From NCBI GenBank assembly GCA_030536685.1, contig JAUNPP010000001.1, forward strand, positions 2,671-63,846: a stretch of DNA of 61,176 bases, given 5' to 3'. The translations under genes and the position numbers were made by a program. Below the pieces are notes generated by a model. It worked only from the letters and a program-made list of their open reading frames with translations. It had not been told where the DNA came from and searched no databases. The stretch comes from Lachnospiraceae bacterium. Its GTDB lineage: Bacteria > Bacillota > Clostridia > Lachnospirales > Lachnospiraceae. Below, piece by piece: positions 33,934-43,751 of this stretch (the stretch's first letter is position 1; every line of letters begins with the position of its first letter).

Positions 33934-35005
33934 GGTAAAAGACGCAGTCAGCGAACTGGTTTACCGCGATATTGAAGAAATTGCGGATACACAGATGATT
34001 CCGTGGGAAAAACTGGAAGGAAAAACTGTTCTGATCACCGGCGCTGCCGGATTTATCAGTTATTATATGGTGCTTGCCTTTTTACTGCGTAATGATAAAT
34101 ATCAGTCTGGTATTAAAGTTGCAGGCCTTGTCCGCAGCACGCAGAGAGCACGCGCAAAATATGGAAATATTGCAGAAAGGGAAGATTTTATTCTCTTCGA
34201 GCAGGATGTATGTGAGCCGTTTGCCCTTGATTTTGGAGCAGATTATGTGATTCATGCTGCCAGTCAGGCAAGTGGTATTCAGTTTGAACAGGATCCCGTG
34301 GGAACGATCAATGCCAATCTGGCAGGAACTGTTCAGCTTCTGGAATATGCAAAGAAAAGCCGTTCTGAGTCAGTGCTTCTGATTTCCAGCCTGAAAGTGT
34401 ACGGAAAAGTAACGGATGGCTCTCAGAAACTGACGGAAGAAAAGTCCGGATATCTGGATCAGACTTCCTACAAAAACTGTTATGCTGTTGGCAAACGGGC
34501 AATGGAAACTCTGGGCGCCAGCTACCACAAACAGTATGGAATGAATATCAGAATTGCCAGACCCTCCTATATCTACGGCCCCAGTTCATTAAATGATGAC
34601 AGAGTCTGGGCTCAGTTTATTGCGAATGTAGTAAAAGGAGAGGACATTCTTCTCAAAAGCAACGGAGGGGCGTACCGTTCCTTCTGCTATGTGACAGATA
34701 CGGTAAGAGCTCTGCTGGTAATTTTACTCAAGGGTGAAAACATGCAGCCGTATAACATTGCATCTGAAAAATCGGATGTAACAATACGGAATTTCGCCAA
34801 AACCGCAGTCCAGGTATTTCCTGAGAAGAACCTGAAACTGTCATTTTTTAACAAAGAGGATGAGGCAGAGCCGGTTGTGGATTACTCAGTTCAGACCCCG
34901 GAGATTATGGACAGCACAAGACTTGAAGCGCTTGGATGGTCTGCTATGGTAGATCTTGCAGAAGGAATCCGCCGCTCCGTCAGTATTGTAGCAGAGCGCT
35001 CATAA
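33923..35005 (+). CDS. NAD-dependent epimerase/dehydratase (extended SDR)
   Basis: 360 residues. The Rossmann motif TGAAGFISYYMVLAF, the serine SSLKVYG and the YxxxK catalytic pair in NCYAVGKRAMET show an extended SDR of the GalE/RmlB type. It has one tightly coupled partner, the cytidylyltransferase, so the substrate may be a CDP- or phospho-sugar. The usual TarJ polyol dehydrogenase is absent, so this enzyme could fill that place; this is inference. Confidence 0.87.
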   Translation: MEYKVKDAVSELVYRDIEEIADTQMIPWEKLEGKTVLITGAAGFISYYMVLAFLLRNDKYQSGIKVAGLVRSTQRARAKYGNIAEREDFILFEQDVCEPFALDFGADYVIHAASQASGIQFEQDPVGTINANLAGTVQLLEYAKKSRSESVLLISSLKVYGKVTDGSQKLTEEKSGYLDQTSYKNCYAVGKRAMETLGASYHKQYGMNIRIARPSYIYGPSSLNDDRVWAQFIANVVKGEDILLKSNGGAYRSFCYVTDTVRALLVILLKGENMQPYNIASEKSDVTIRNFAKTAVQVFPEKNLKLSFFNKEDEAEPVVDYSVQTPEIMDSTRLEALGWSAMVDLAEGIRRSVSIVAERS

Positions 35006-35080
35006 TTTTGGCGGCGGAAAGCTTGGATTCTGGAAGAGGAAAGCTTGTGATTTGAGAGCGGATTAGTGGGAACGGATAAT

Positions 35081-35929
35081 ATGGAGAAGAGATACTTATC
35101 TTTAGAGGAAATCCATCGGATAGAGCTGGATATGCTGCTGGAGTTTGTAAAGGTCTGTGAAAAATACAGGCTGCGCTATTATTTGTGCGGAGGGACGCTG
35201 TTAGGTGCCGTCCGCCACAAAGGCTTTATTCCATGGGATGATGATATTGATATTCTGATGCCGCGGCCGGATTATCAGAAATTTATGAGGCTTTCGGGGA
35301 AGCATCAGGTGCTTCCTTCGAATCTGAAGGTGTGCAGCAGCAGCTTAAAGAACCTGCATGATCCCTTCTGCAAAATTGAAAATCTGGATACGGTTATGGA
35401 GAAGGAATATTCGGATGACGGATATGACAGGCATCTTTGGATCGATATTTTTCCGATGGACGGTCTCCCGAAGGAGGCATGGAAGGTAAAATGGATCTAT
35501 AAAAAGGTTGCAGCAGCCAGAGCTATGGTTCGTATTATCAAGGTTCGTCCTGAAATGACTTCCCGGATTTCAAAGACCAGATTAAAGGCTTTTTTGAAGC
35601 CGCTTTTGAAGCCGGTTCTCAACAGAATCGGTGTGGAACGGCTTGTTGCCTATATTGATCATGTGTCTATGAAGCACGATTTTGACTCCAGCTATTATGT
35701 GGGAGGGATCGCATTTGGCTATGGTCCCCAGGAGCGGATGGTGCGAAAAGACTTTGTGAAAGTAGAAAAAATAGAATTTGAAGGCCATATGGTCAATGCG
35801 CCTTCCTGCTGGGATGTGTATCTGACCAATTTGTATGGAGATTATATGAAGCTGCCCCCTGTAAAAGACCAGGAAGCTCATATTATGAAGGTGTGGAAGA
35901 AACCGAAAAAGGACAGCACCATAAACTGA
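35081..35929 (+). CDS. LicD-family phosphotransferase 1
   Basis: 282 residues. The LicD signature is complete: LCGGTLLGAVRHKGFIPWDDDIDILMPRPDY, with D53-D55 as metal ligands of the nucleotidyltransferase fold, and the downstream WIDIFPMDGLP. LicD proteins transfer phosphocholine, or in the fukutin-related branch ribitol phosphate, from CDP donors to glycans. Start uncertain: an in-frame GTG lies 15 bases upstream and neither has a strong ribosome site. Cytoplasmic, without signal peptide. Confidence 0.88.
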   Translation: MEKRYLSLEEIHRIELDMLLEFVKVCEKYRLRYYLCGGTLLGAVRHKGFIPWDDDIDILMPRPDYQKFMRLSGKHQVLPSNLKVCSSSLKNLHDPFCKIENLDTVMEKEYSDDGYDRHLWIDIFPMDGLPKEAWKVKWIYKKVAAARAMVRIIKVRPEMTSRISKTRLKAFLKPLLKPVLNRIGVERLVAYIDHVSMKHDFDSSYYVGGIAFGYGPQERMVRKDFVKVEKIEFEGHMVNAPSCWDVYLTNLYGDYMKLPPVKDQEAHIMKVWKKPKKDSTIN

Positions 35930-36010
35930 ATTATAAAACTATAAAATTATAAAGGTGTGGAGGAGACTGGAAAAGGATAGCACCACGAATTGATTAGGAG
36001 AGAAAACGGG

Positions 36011-36910
36011 ATGAAATTGTCAACAGTATCTCTGTTTAAAAATCTGAACTCCGGCAATAGAGATTTGATCGAGCTGGATGATGAGACATTAAAAAGAATG
36101 CAGAAGGTGATTCTGTCAATTGCCGAGGATATTATTGAAGTCTGTGAGGCTAATAATATTCATTATTGTTTAGGTGGAGGAAGTGCGCTGGGCGCTATGC
36201 GTCATCAGGGATTTATCCCGTGGGATGATGACATGGATCTGAACATGACAAGGCGGTCTTATGAAAGATTTATTCCTTTGTTTACGGAAAAATATGGGGA
36301 CAGGTACTGGATTCATACGCCGGAGGCTACCTCGGATTATGGGATGACTCTGGCGAGGATACGGTTAAAAGGAACGGTCCTGAGAGGCCGGGAAGACTTT
36401 GCCAACGAAGAGTGCGGTATGTTTGTCGATTTGTTTGTAATCGAAAATACCTTTGATTTTGCTCCTTTTCGTTATCTTCATGGGTTTTTCTCAATGGCAA
36501 TGGGATTTTTGCTTTCCTGTCGCAATTTTTACCAGAACCGCCGGAATCTGATGGCTCTGGCAGAGGGAAACCGACAGGCAAGGAAAATTTTCCGTATCAA
36601 GATTGGAATCGGACGCCTGCTGTCCTTCTGGTCTGTTGACCGTTGGACGCATCTGACGGTAAAATGCTATTCCTGCTGTCACAACCACCATTCCCGTTTT
36701 GTTGTAGTACCGAGCGGAAGAAACCACTTTTTCGGAGAACAGTATCTGCGCAAAAAGTTCTGCGCTGTCCGAAAACTGAAGTTTGAGGGACATGACTGGA
36801 ACGTACCGAGAGATATCGAAGGCTATCTGAAGCATATGTACGGAGACTACCGGAAAATACCTCCTGCATCTCAGCAGGAGAAGCATGTGGTGCTGGATAT
36901 TAAATTTTAA
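36011..36910 (+). CDS. LicD-family phosphotransferase 2
   Basis: 299 residues with LGGGSALGAMRHQGFIPWDDDMDLNMTRRSY (D72-D74) and a FVDLFVIENT segment. It is only moderately similar to the LicD at 35081, so the two probably add different groups or act on different acceptors. TTAGGAGAG precedes the ATG. A hairpin terminator follows, which closes the TarI-SDR-LicD-LicD operon. Confidence 0.88.
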   Translation: MKLSTVSLFKNLNSGNRDLIELDDETLKRMQKVILSIAEDIIEVCEANNIHYCLGGGSALGAMRHQGFIPWDDDMDLNMTRRSYERFIPLFTEKYGDRYWIHTPEATSDYGMTLARIRLKGTVLRGREDFANEECGMFVDLFVIENTFDFAPFRYLHGFFSMAMGFLLSCRNFYQNRRNLMALAEGNRQARKIFRIKIGIGRLLSFWSVDRWTHLTVKCYSCCHNHHSRFVVVPSGRNHFFGEQYLRKKFCAVRKLKFEGHDWNVPRDIEGYLKHMYGDYRKIPPASQQEKHVVLDIKF

Positions 36911-36918
36911 AAAGTGTA

Positions 36919-36963
36919 AAAACCGGTTCAGACCTGTAAAAAGGATTGAATCGGTTTTCTTTT
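36919..36963 (+). terminator. terminator after the LicD genes
   Basis: AACCGGTTCAGACCT pairs imperfectly with AGGATTGAATCGGTT, followed by T-rich sequence. Confidence 0.7.
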
Positions 36964-37111
36964 TTATTTTTTAAATCGGTTTTTTATTTTTTAGCTACAT
37001 AATCCGCTAATCTATGATATACTATTGTCCAAATGAAACTACTGTGGTTTCTTCGTTCTTATACAGGAAAAGGCGCTGCCTGAAGAGGCGGTGTCTGATA
37101 GGGTGGAGAGT

Positions 37112-38533
37112 ATGTATAACAATAAGAAAAAAACTATCTATTTATTAATGAACCTGATGAATGCCCTGTGCGTTATGTTCAGCTGCCTGCTTTCTATTTA
37201 TCTGATTGACGAGCTGGGGCTTCTGCGTCCGTGGGCCAAGCGGAATCTGACCGGTTATTATGTGCTGGTGCTGGTATCGTATTTTATTACTTTTGTTTAT
37301 TTACATCCGTATGCGGAGATTTTTAAAAAACGTTTCTGGAATAATATATTTCTTATTTTCCGTCAGAATCTGGTATTTGCGGTGGTAATGTCTGTTCTGA
37401 TGATGGTAACCCGAAACTCCATGATGGAATCCCGTTATGTGTATTTTACATTTGTAATTATCAACACAGGTGTTATGGTGGTTGCAACGTTCATATTCAA
37501 ACGGTATGTGGTGGGCTATTACAGCCGCAGAAAACATGCTGTTCAGGTAGGAATTGCCACAACCTATGATCGTGCGGAGGAAGCAATCAAGGAGATCAGA
37601 AGCGACTGGGACCGGAAAATCTTCGGAATCTGTATTCTTGACCGGGATATGAAAGGGCAGAAGATCAGCGGAGCGCAGGTAAAGGCCAACCGCAGCGATT
37701 TTGAAAACTGGGTCCGAGTGGAAGCTCTGGATGAAGTGGTACTTTATGTAGAGTATTATAATGTGGTTAACCGGGTTGATGTGAAGGCTCTGGTGGAAAT
37801 GCTGGAGGAGATGGGTGTAACCGTACATCTGAATCTGCTTTCTCTGGATGATTTTGCTGATTATCAGAAGAAGATCACTTATTTCAGCGGACATCCCATG
37901 CTGACGGTGTCCCAGAATATACAGGATTACCGCAAGGTCTTTATCAAAAGGGCAATCGATATTGTCGGAGGTCTGATCGGCTGCCTGATTTCGCTGCCGA
38001 TCATCGGTATCACAGCGATTCCGCTGCTGATAGAATCGCCTGGAGGTCTGATCTTCAAGCAGCAGCGAGTGGGTCTGAATGGCCGCTATTTCTACATTTA
38101 TAAGCTCCGCTCCATGTATGCGGATGCGGAGGAACGGCTGAAGGAGCTTCAGTCGCAGAACACCATGAAGGGCAATATGTTTAAGATGGATAACGATCCC
38201 CGTATTACAAAGGTCGGCCATTTTATCCGCAAGTACAGTATCGATGAGCTGCCGCAGTTTTTCAACGTTCTGAAGGGGGATATGAGCCTGGTGGGAACAA
38301 GACCGCCGACAGTGAATGAATTTAAATTATATAAGGACCACCACAAAAGACGTCTGAGTATGAAGCCCGGCATTACCGGCATGTGGCAGGTCAGCGGAAG
38401 AAGCCGGATTAAGGATTTTGAAGAAATTGTAAGGCTGGACCTGCAGTACATTGATAACTGGTCACTGTGGATGGATTTTAAGATACTCTGCAAAACCGTA
38501 CTGGTGGTTATGAATAAACAGGGAGCCCAGTAA
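37112..38533 (+). CDS. polyprenyl sugar-phosphate transferase (WbaP/CpsE type)
   Basis: 473 residues. Four N-terminal membrane segments, a cytoplasmic domain, a fifth hydrophobic stretch (IDIVGGLIGCLISLPIIGITAIPLL) and the catalytic transferase domain (FKQQRVGLNGRYFYIYKLRSM, FIRKYSIDELPQFFNVLKGDMSLVGTRPP, KPGITGMWQVSGRS). It starts glycopolymer repeat synthesis by loading a sugar 1-phosphate on undecaprenyl phosphate. GGTGGAGAG precedes the ATG. No flippase or polymerase gene is adjacent. Confidence 0.93.
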   Translation: MYNNKKKTIYLLMNLMNALCVMFSCLLSIYLIDELGLLRPWAKRNLTGYYVLVLVSYFITFVYLHPYAEIFKKRFWNNIFLIFRQNLVFAVVMSVLMMVTRNSMMESRYVYFTFVIINTGVMVVATFIFKRYVVGYYSRRKHAVQVGIATTYDRAEEAIKEIRSDWDRKIFGICILDRDMKGQKISGAQVKANRSDFENWVRVEALDEVVLYVEYYNVVNRVDVKALVEMLEEMGVTVHLNLLSLDDFADYQKKITYFSGHPMLTVSQNIQDYRKVFIKRAIDIVGGLIGCLISLPIIGITAIPLLIESPGGLIFKQQRVGLNGRYFYIYKLRSMYADAEERLKELQSQNTMKGNMFKMDNDPRITKVGHFIRKYSIDELPQFFNVLKGDMSLVGTRPPTVNEFKLYKDHHKRRLSMKPGITGMWQVSGRSRIKDFEEIVRLDLQYIDNWSLWMDFKILCKTVLVVMNKQGAQ

Positions 38534-38568
38534 AACATAAAGTTTGTGAATGAAAGAAGTAATGGAAG

Positions 38569-39705
38569 ATGAGAAACGATTTAAGAACCTATGTAGTGGT
38601 AGATCTTGATGCGATTGCTGACAATATCCGCGCCGCAAAGGCACGGATTTTGCCTGATGTTAAAATGATGGCAGTTATAAAGGCAGATGCTTACGGACAC
38701 GGCGCGCTGGAGGTAGGCAAATATCTGCAGGATGAGGTGGATTATTTTGCAGTAGCTGAGGTAGAAGAGGGCGTGGCGCTTCGGGAAGCAGGACTGACGC
38801 TTCCGATCATGATACTGGGCTATACGATGAAGGCGCAGTACCCGGAGCTGATCAAATACGATATTGAACAGACTGTTTACAGAATTGAGGATGCGTGTCT
38901 GCTTGGAAAAATCGCTGTTTCCATGGGAAAAAAGGCAATTATCCATATTGCGGTGGACACCGGTATGGGACGTATCGGTTTTGTACCGAACGAGGAAAGC
39001 GCAGACTGCGTGAAAGAGATTTCAAAGATTCCCGGTATTGTAATAAAAGGAATATTTACGCATTTTTCAACGGCAGATGAAGCGGACAAAACCTATACCA
39101 GACAGCAGATGGAGCAGTATGATAGATTTGTCAGACTGCTGGCGGAGCGCGGAGTGGAAATTCCTGTAAAGCATGTCTGCAACAGCGCCGGAATTATGGA
39201 ATTTGAAGATCATCGCTATGATATGGTTCGCTCAGGAATCATTACCTACGGTCTTTATCCCTCAGAGGAGGTCAAAAAAGAAAATCTGTCTCTGAAGCCT
39301 GCTCTGGAATGGAAGGCACATGTAGCCCACGTAAAAACAGCAGGCCCCGGCCTTGGCATCAGCTATGGCAAAACATTTGTTACGACAGCGGATCAGACAA
39401 AGATTGCAACTATTAATATCGGATATGCGGACGGCTATCCCAGAGCGCTTTCCAATAAAGGACGGGTTCTGATCCACGGCAAATCGGCGCCTGTTATCGG
39501 CCGCGTCTGTATGGACCAGTTTATGGTAGATATCACAGGAATAGAGGATGTTCAGGTTGAGGATGAGGTAACGCTGATCGGCCGGGATGGAGAAGAATTT
39601 ATCAGCGTGGAGGAAGCAGCAGAAACAGCAGGAACATTTAACTATGAGTTTGTCTGCGATATCGGAAAAAGGGTTCCGCGCGTCTACAAAGGAAGCAAAT
39701 TATAA
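38569..39705 (+). CDS. alr: alanine racemase
   Basis: 378 residues; converts L- to D-alanine for peptidoglycan. The PLP lysine is in VIKADAYGHGA, followed by VDTGMGRIGF and the catalytic tyrosine in GISYGKTF. VGRVCMDQFMVD (here IGRVCMDQFMVD) is the C-terminal signature. Start at ATG after AAGTAATGGAAG. It fits the cell-wall context, 35 bases after the sugar transferase. Confidence 0.95.
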   Translation: MRNDLRTYVVVDLDAIADNIRAAKARILPDVKMMAVIKADAYGHGALEVGKYLQDEVDYFAVAEVEEGVALREAGLTLPIMILGYTMKAQYPELIKYDIEQTVYRIEDACLLGKIAVSMGKKAIIHIAVDTGMGRIGFVPNEESADCVKEISKIPGIVIKGIFTHFSTADEADKTYTRQQMEQYDRFVRLLAERGVEIPVKHVCNSAGIMEFEDHRYDMVRSGIITYGLYPSEEVKKENLSLKPALEWKAHVAHVKTAGPGLGISYGKTFVTTADQTKIATINIGYADGYPRALSNKGRVLIHGKSAPVIGRVCMDQFMVDITGIEDVQVEDEVTLIGRDGEEFISVEEAAETAGTFNYEFVCDIGKRVPRVYKGSKL

Positions 39706-39746
39706 AATCACAGCAAAAGATCAAACTCAGGAGCAGGGAGAGAAAA

Positions 39747-40169
39747 ATGCCGGTTATTTTTGCAATTTCGGGTTATAAAAACAGCGGGAAAACGACTTTG
39801 ACGGTGAAGCTTGTAGCAATGCTTACCGAAATGGGGTATCAGGTGGCGACGATCAAGCATGATGGACATGACTTTGAACCGGATGTGCCGGGAACAGACA
39901 GTTTTCGCCACAGAAAGGCGGGCGCCTGCGGCTGTGCGGTGTTTTCGGCAAATCGCTGGATGGTGATAAAAGACCAGCCGTCTGATGAAGCAAAAAAGGT
40001 GGATGAACAGGCTCTGATCCAGATGTTTCCGGAGGCAGATATCATTTTGCTGGAAGGATTTAAGCATAGCAGCTGGCCGAAGTATTTCTGTCGTTTTCCG
40101 GAGGAGATACCGGATGAAAAAGAAGCTCTTTCCATGATCCTTCGTCAGTTGAAGCCGGGAAAAATCTAA
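39747..40169 (+). CDS. mobB: molybdopterin-guanine dinucleotide synthesis protein B
   Basis: 140 residues, P-loop protein: SGYKNSGKTTLTVKL, then TIKHDGHDFEPDVPGTDSFRHRKAG, the family signature. It helps MobA attach GMP to molybdopterin. It stands alone here, without mobA or moa/moe genes, 41 bases after alr with AGGGAGAG as ribosome site. Confidence 0.9.
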   Translation: MPVIFAISGYKNSGKTTLTVKLVAMLTEMGYQVATIKHDGHDFEPDVPGTDSFRHRKAGACGCAVFSANRWMVIKDQPSDEAKKVDEQALIQMFPEADIILLEGFKHSSWPKYFCRFPEEIPDEKEALSMILRQLKPGKI

Positions 40170-40288
40170 AAAAATAAAAAAGTTTCAGAAAAAATATAAC
40201 AATTCTAATATTTGTATTATAAAAATATAACATTTTGTCGAAAAAGAGTTAAAAAACCATAAATTAAATTAAATTTGTCTCATACGAA

Positions 40289-40316
40289 TTGCGTTTCCTA
40301 TGTGATTTGTTATACT
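40289..40316 (+). promoter_or_regulatory. promoter of the polysaccharide deacetylase gene
   Basis: TTGCGT, 16-base spacer, TATACT with extended TGT. The AT-rich stretch before it (40170-40288) shows nothing else. Confidence 0.55.
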
Positions 40317-40417
40317 GAATTTATACAGGAAAGACTGTGCGGTTGATTCAATGGCTATTACAGCAGATGAAACAGATAAGTTCATAAAGGATACGGACAG
40401 AGGGGAAGGTGAGATGT

Positions 40418-42115
40418 ATGAGACGTTTTTACAAAAGAAAAGGTATGGTATTTTTCAGTTTGCTTTTGATTTTGCTGCTTGGTGCTGCTGCAGTGCCGCG
40501 CTATTTTGCCGCTGCAGAGCAGAAGCCGGGAACACCGGTGATCAAGACGATAGAATCTCTGGATTATAACCATGTAAAGCTTACCTGGAGTGAAGTGAAG
40601 GGAGCGGATGGCTATCGGATATTCCGAAAGACCGCGGACACCTCATGGAAGCGGGTTGGCAGCTATCAGGCGCGTTCCTATACGGAGGAGGTAGAGTCCG
40701 GAGTTACCTATTACTATGCAGTTTGTGCATATATCTGGACGGACGATGGAAAAACTCTGATTCCGGGTGATTTCAGTCAGGAGCGCAAGATAAAAGCGGT
40801 AACGGCGGCCCCTTCTGCCAGCGTGAAGGCAGCCGGCTGGAACAGCGCGGTTGTCAGCTGGAAAGGCGTAGCGGGAGCAGATGGCTACCGGGTACACCGC
40901 AAAACAGATTCCGGCAGAAAGACGCTGGCAAACTGCAGTGCCTCAGCCAGATCCTTTAAGATAGAAGGCCTGGAACCGGGTATTTCATACACCTTTACCG
41001 TGCGGGCTTATGCCAATACCTCACAGGGCAAGGTGTGGGGCAAATTTGATGCTGATGGCGTAAAGATAAAGCTGACACTGGGAACAGTAAAGCTGAAGGC
41101 GGCGGAGAACACCGACAGCGGAATCCGTGTATCCTGGAGCAAAACCGCGGGCGCTCAGGGCTACCGCGTGTATCGCAAGGGTACATCCGCCGACGCCTCA
41201 TGGGAACGGATTGCTGTTGTAAAGGGACAGAGTAAGGTCAGTTATACGGATAAGAAAGCTTCGGTTGGCAAAAAGTATTATTATACCGTAAGAGCTTACC
41301 GGGTAGTAGATTCCAAAACAGTTCTTGGAGGCTATCAGAAAAAAGGCGTTTCCTGCACAAGAAGCAAGAATATGGGCTGGTTTACAGATTCAGAAGGCCG
41401 CAGATACTATCTGACAGAGGACGGAAGATACACCGGTGTCCATAAAATTGGAAGCAAGGTCTACACTTTTGATCAGAAGGGCTTTTTAAAGAGAACGATT
41501 GATCCTGCAAAACCGATGGTTGCTCTGACCTATGACGACGGTCCTTCGGCAAGTACGCCTGAGATTCTTGACATTCTGGATAAATGTGATGCAGCTGCGA
41601 CATTTTTCGTAGTGGGAAACCGTGTGGACGGAAGCTCTGCTTATCGCTCTTATGTGAAGCGGGCTTATCAGATGAGCTGCCAGATCGGAAATCATACATA
41701 TGAACATAAGACGCTGACCGCTCTTTCCGAAAGCGGGATTCGGTCACAGATGAAAAAGTGCGATACGGCAGTAAAGGAAGCGTGCGGCGCTCTGCCTTCT
41801 GTGATGCGTCCGCCGGGAGGCAGCCGAAACGCAGCAGTGGATGCGGCGGTTTTAAAACCTCTTATTCACTGGTCTGTTGATACTCTGGACTGGAAGACAA
41901 GAAGTGCATCTCAAACGGTTTCTTCTGTACTCAACAATGTGAAGGATGGCTCGATCGTACTGATGCACGATCTGTATGCTTCAACAGCCGATGCTTCTGC
42001 TAAGATCATCCCTGCCCTGATCAAAAAGGGATATCAGCTCGTAACAGTAGAGGAGATGGCAGCCGGGCGCGGAGGCATGAAAGCCGGAAAACGATACTAT
42101 TCTTTTTACCGTTAG
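40418..42115 (+). CDS. secreted polysaccharide deacetylase with Fn3 domains
   Basis: 565 residues. Signal/anchor segment (MVFFSLLLILLLGAAAVPRYFAAAEQ), three fibronectin type III-like domains (each with GADGYRI/VxRK or GAQGYRVYRK), a glucan/choline-binding-like repeat (WFTDSEGRRYYLTEDGRYTG) and a C-terminal NodB domain: TYDDGPSASTPEILDIL, NHTYEHKTL, RPPGGSRN, SVDTLDW and VLMHD. It should remove acetyl groups from peptidoglycan or another surface glycan. Start at the second, in-frame ATG after GGGGAAGG. Confidence 0.9.
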   Translation: MRRFYKRKGMVFFSLLLILLLGAAAVPRYFAAAEQKPGTPVIKTIESLDYNHVKLTWSEVKGADGYRIFRKTADTSWKRVGSYQARSYTEEVESGVTYYYAVCAYIWTDDGKTLIPGDFSQERKIKAVTAAPSASVKAAGWNSAVVSWKGVAGADGYRVHRKTDSGRKTLANCSASARSFKIEGLEPGISYTFTVRAYANTSQGKVWGKFDADGVKIKLTLGTVKLKAAENTDSGIRVSWSKTAGAQGYRVYRKGTSADASWERIAVVKGQSKVSYTDKKASVGKKYYYTVRAYRVVDSKTVLGGYQKKGVSCTRSKNMGWFTDSEGRRYYLTEDGRYTGVHKIGSKVYTFDQKGFLKRTIDPAKPMVALTYDDGPSASTPEILDILDKCDAAATFFVVGNRVDGSSAYRSYVKRAYQMSCQIGNHTYEHKTLTALSESGIRSQMKKCDTAVKEACGALPSVMRPPGGSRNAAVDAAVLKPLIHWSVDTLDWKTRSASQTVSSVLNNVKDGSIVLMHDLYASTADASAKIIPALIKKGYQLVTVEEMAAGRGGMKAGKRYYSFYR

Positions 42116-42156
42116 AGTAATAGACGGGAAACCACAGTAAAAAGCTTCAAAAACCA

Positions 42157-42207
42157 GCAAGCCGGCTATGATACAAGCCTGTAAGGGGCGTATCATAGCC
42201 GGCTTGC
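42157..42207. repeat. short foldback related to the 250-base element
   Basis: Perfect 18-base arms GCAAGCCGGCTATGATAC (42157-42174) and complement (42190-42207) with a 15-base loop. With its flanks (42135-42215) it matches both ends of 20647-20896. It lies just after the deacetylase gene. Confidence 0.8.
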
Positions 42208-42249
42208 GTCACCTGAACCTCCCTGACACCTGGAAATCCCAGAATAGTT

Positions 42250-42315
42250 TTTCTATTTATACACGTTCTCCTGTGCCGGATCAGCAAGTGCCCGGCACGA
42301 GTGTGAACAGTAGCG
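42250..42315 (+). repeat. 66-base dispersed element, copy 2
   Basis: Second copy of 32953-33018, same orientation, three differences, two of them outside the main stem. Confidence 0.85.
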
Positions 42316-42566
42316 AGCAGTAACCTAAAAAATATATTATAAAATGCAAGAAGTTATTTACAGAAATTCCCAATTGTGTTATGCTTCTATACGAAAGTAA
42401 GGAGATTATATCTGACAATATAGTGCATTTTTACTGAAAATAGAAATTCTGTAATATTTTTGTTTCAGATTCGTTTTTTAGGAGAGAAGATTCTCAAAAA
42501 GGTTTTCAGAAGATTTGAAAAGAAGATTAGAGGATATGATTTTCAGGATGAAAGGTGAGTATAAAA
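42316..42566 (+). other. AT-rich leader before the C39-like gene
   Basis: AT-rich space with TTATGCTTCTATACG and similar weak promoter-like strings; I cannot define a promoter with confidence. Nothing coding seen. Confidence 0.4.
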
Positions 42567-43640
42567 GTGAGTAAATTAAGAAAGCGCGGTATCTCCCGTG
42601 CAATGGCCGTTGTGCTGATGGCTGTCATGTTTGCAGCTTGCTTTGCAGGATTTTCCTGCGATTCCTATGCAGCCTCATCCAGTGCAGTCGTTTCAACCGG
42701 AGGCGCCAATCTCAATGTGCGGAAAGGTCCGTCTACAGATTATGAGATCGTTGGCCGGTTGAAAAAGGGGACAAAGGTGACTGTAACTGGTTCTTCCGGA
42801 GCATGGTATAAGATCAATGCTTCTTCCGGGATAAAAGGCTTTGTGCATGGAGACTATCTTGCTTTTTCCGGTGGTGGTTCCTATCCGGTAACGGCAAGAG
42901 TAACAGAGGGCGGCGTTCCCTTAAAGCTGCGGAAAAAAGCAACAACAGCTTCTTCTATTCTGGCGGAAATTCCCCGGGGCAGCAAGCTTAAAGTAACAGG
43001 AAAATATAATTCTGAGTGGTATTCGGCAGCGTACAGCGGTAAGAACGGGTATGTGTACGGAGAGTATGTTATTATGCCTTCCGGTAATACATCGTCCACT
43101 CCCGGTCCGTCATCGGGCAGTTCTTCCGGCTCATCAGGAAGCAGTTCCTCTGCCTCAAAGTATAAATATCCGGCGGTTAAGCTGAAAGTACCGTTTTATT
43201 CTCAGTTTGATTCCAGATGGGCATCCTTAAAGCTGGGAAAAACATCTTATACGATTCGCCAGAGCGGCTGCGTTGTCTGCGGACTGGCTCAGATTGATTC
43301 GTTTTTACGCAAAAAGACGATCACACCGGACAAGATGCTGAAAACTCTTTCATTTGACAGTGAAGGACGTCTTTACTGGCCGAGTGACTGCAAAGCATAC
43401 AACGGCTCTGATTATCTGAAAAAAATCTATAACCAGTTAAAAGCAGGAAATCCGGTACTGGTAGGCGGATTTACTCCCGCAGGAAAGCAGCACTGGGTAG
43501 TGGCAACAGGCTATAAAAAGAACAGCAATTCACTTTCTGCGTCGAACATTCTGATCAATGACTGTTCAGACCGATACGATACTTTAGCAGAGTATCAGGA
43601 TTCATACAGTCGTTTTTATAAGATCGTATATAAGAACTAA
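42567..43640 (+). CDS. secreted protein, two SH3 domains plus C39-like domain
   Basis: 357 residues from a GTG eight bases after AAAGGTGAG. Signal peptide (AMAVVLMAVMFAACFAGFSCDSYA), two SH3 domains (GGANLNVRKGPSTDYEIVG and LKLRKKATTASSILAEIP), a Ser/Gly linker and a papain-like C39_2 domain: VPFYSQFDSRW, the candidate nucleophile in SGCVVCGLAQ, the His in QHWVVATGY and a final Asp in LINDCSD. A cell-wall-bound cysteine peptidase or amidase is likely. Confidence 0.85.
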   Translation: MSKLRKRGISRAMAVVLMAVMFAACFAGFSCDSYAASSSAVVSTGGANLNVRKGPSTDYEIVGRLKKGTKVTVTGSSGAWYKINASSGIKGFVHGDYLAFSGGGSYPVTARVTEGGVPLKLRKKATTASSILAEIPRGSKLKVTGKYNSEWYSAAYSGKNGYVYGEYVIMPSGNTSSTPGPSSGSSSGSSGSSSSASKYKYPAVKLKVPFYSQFDSRWASLKLGKTSYTIRQSGCVVCGLAQIDSFLRKKTITPDKMLKTLSFDSEGRLYWPSDCKAYNGSDYLKKIYNQLKAGNPVLVGGFTPAGKQHWVVATGYKKNSNSLSASNILINDCSDRYDTLAEYQDSYSRFYKIVYKN

Positions 43641-43688
43641 CGACTGTACAAACGTATAGCAGTAATTATAAAAAACCATACTAAGCAT

Positions 43689-43727
43689 AAAAACCGGAAA
43701 CAGAGGTCTGTACTGTTTCCGGTTTTT
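43689..43727. terminator. bidirectional terminator
   Basis: Perfect 15-base arms (AAAAACCGGAAACAG and complement) between convergent genes. Confidence 0.9.
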
Positions 43728-43751
43728 ATGGTATTTTTGCATTTATGAATT

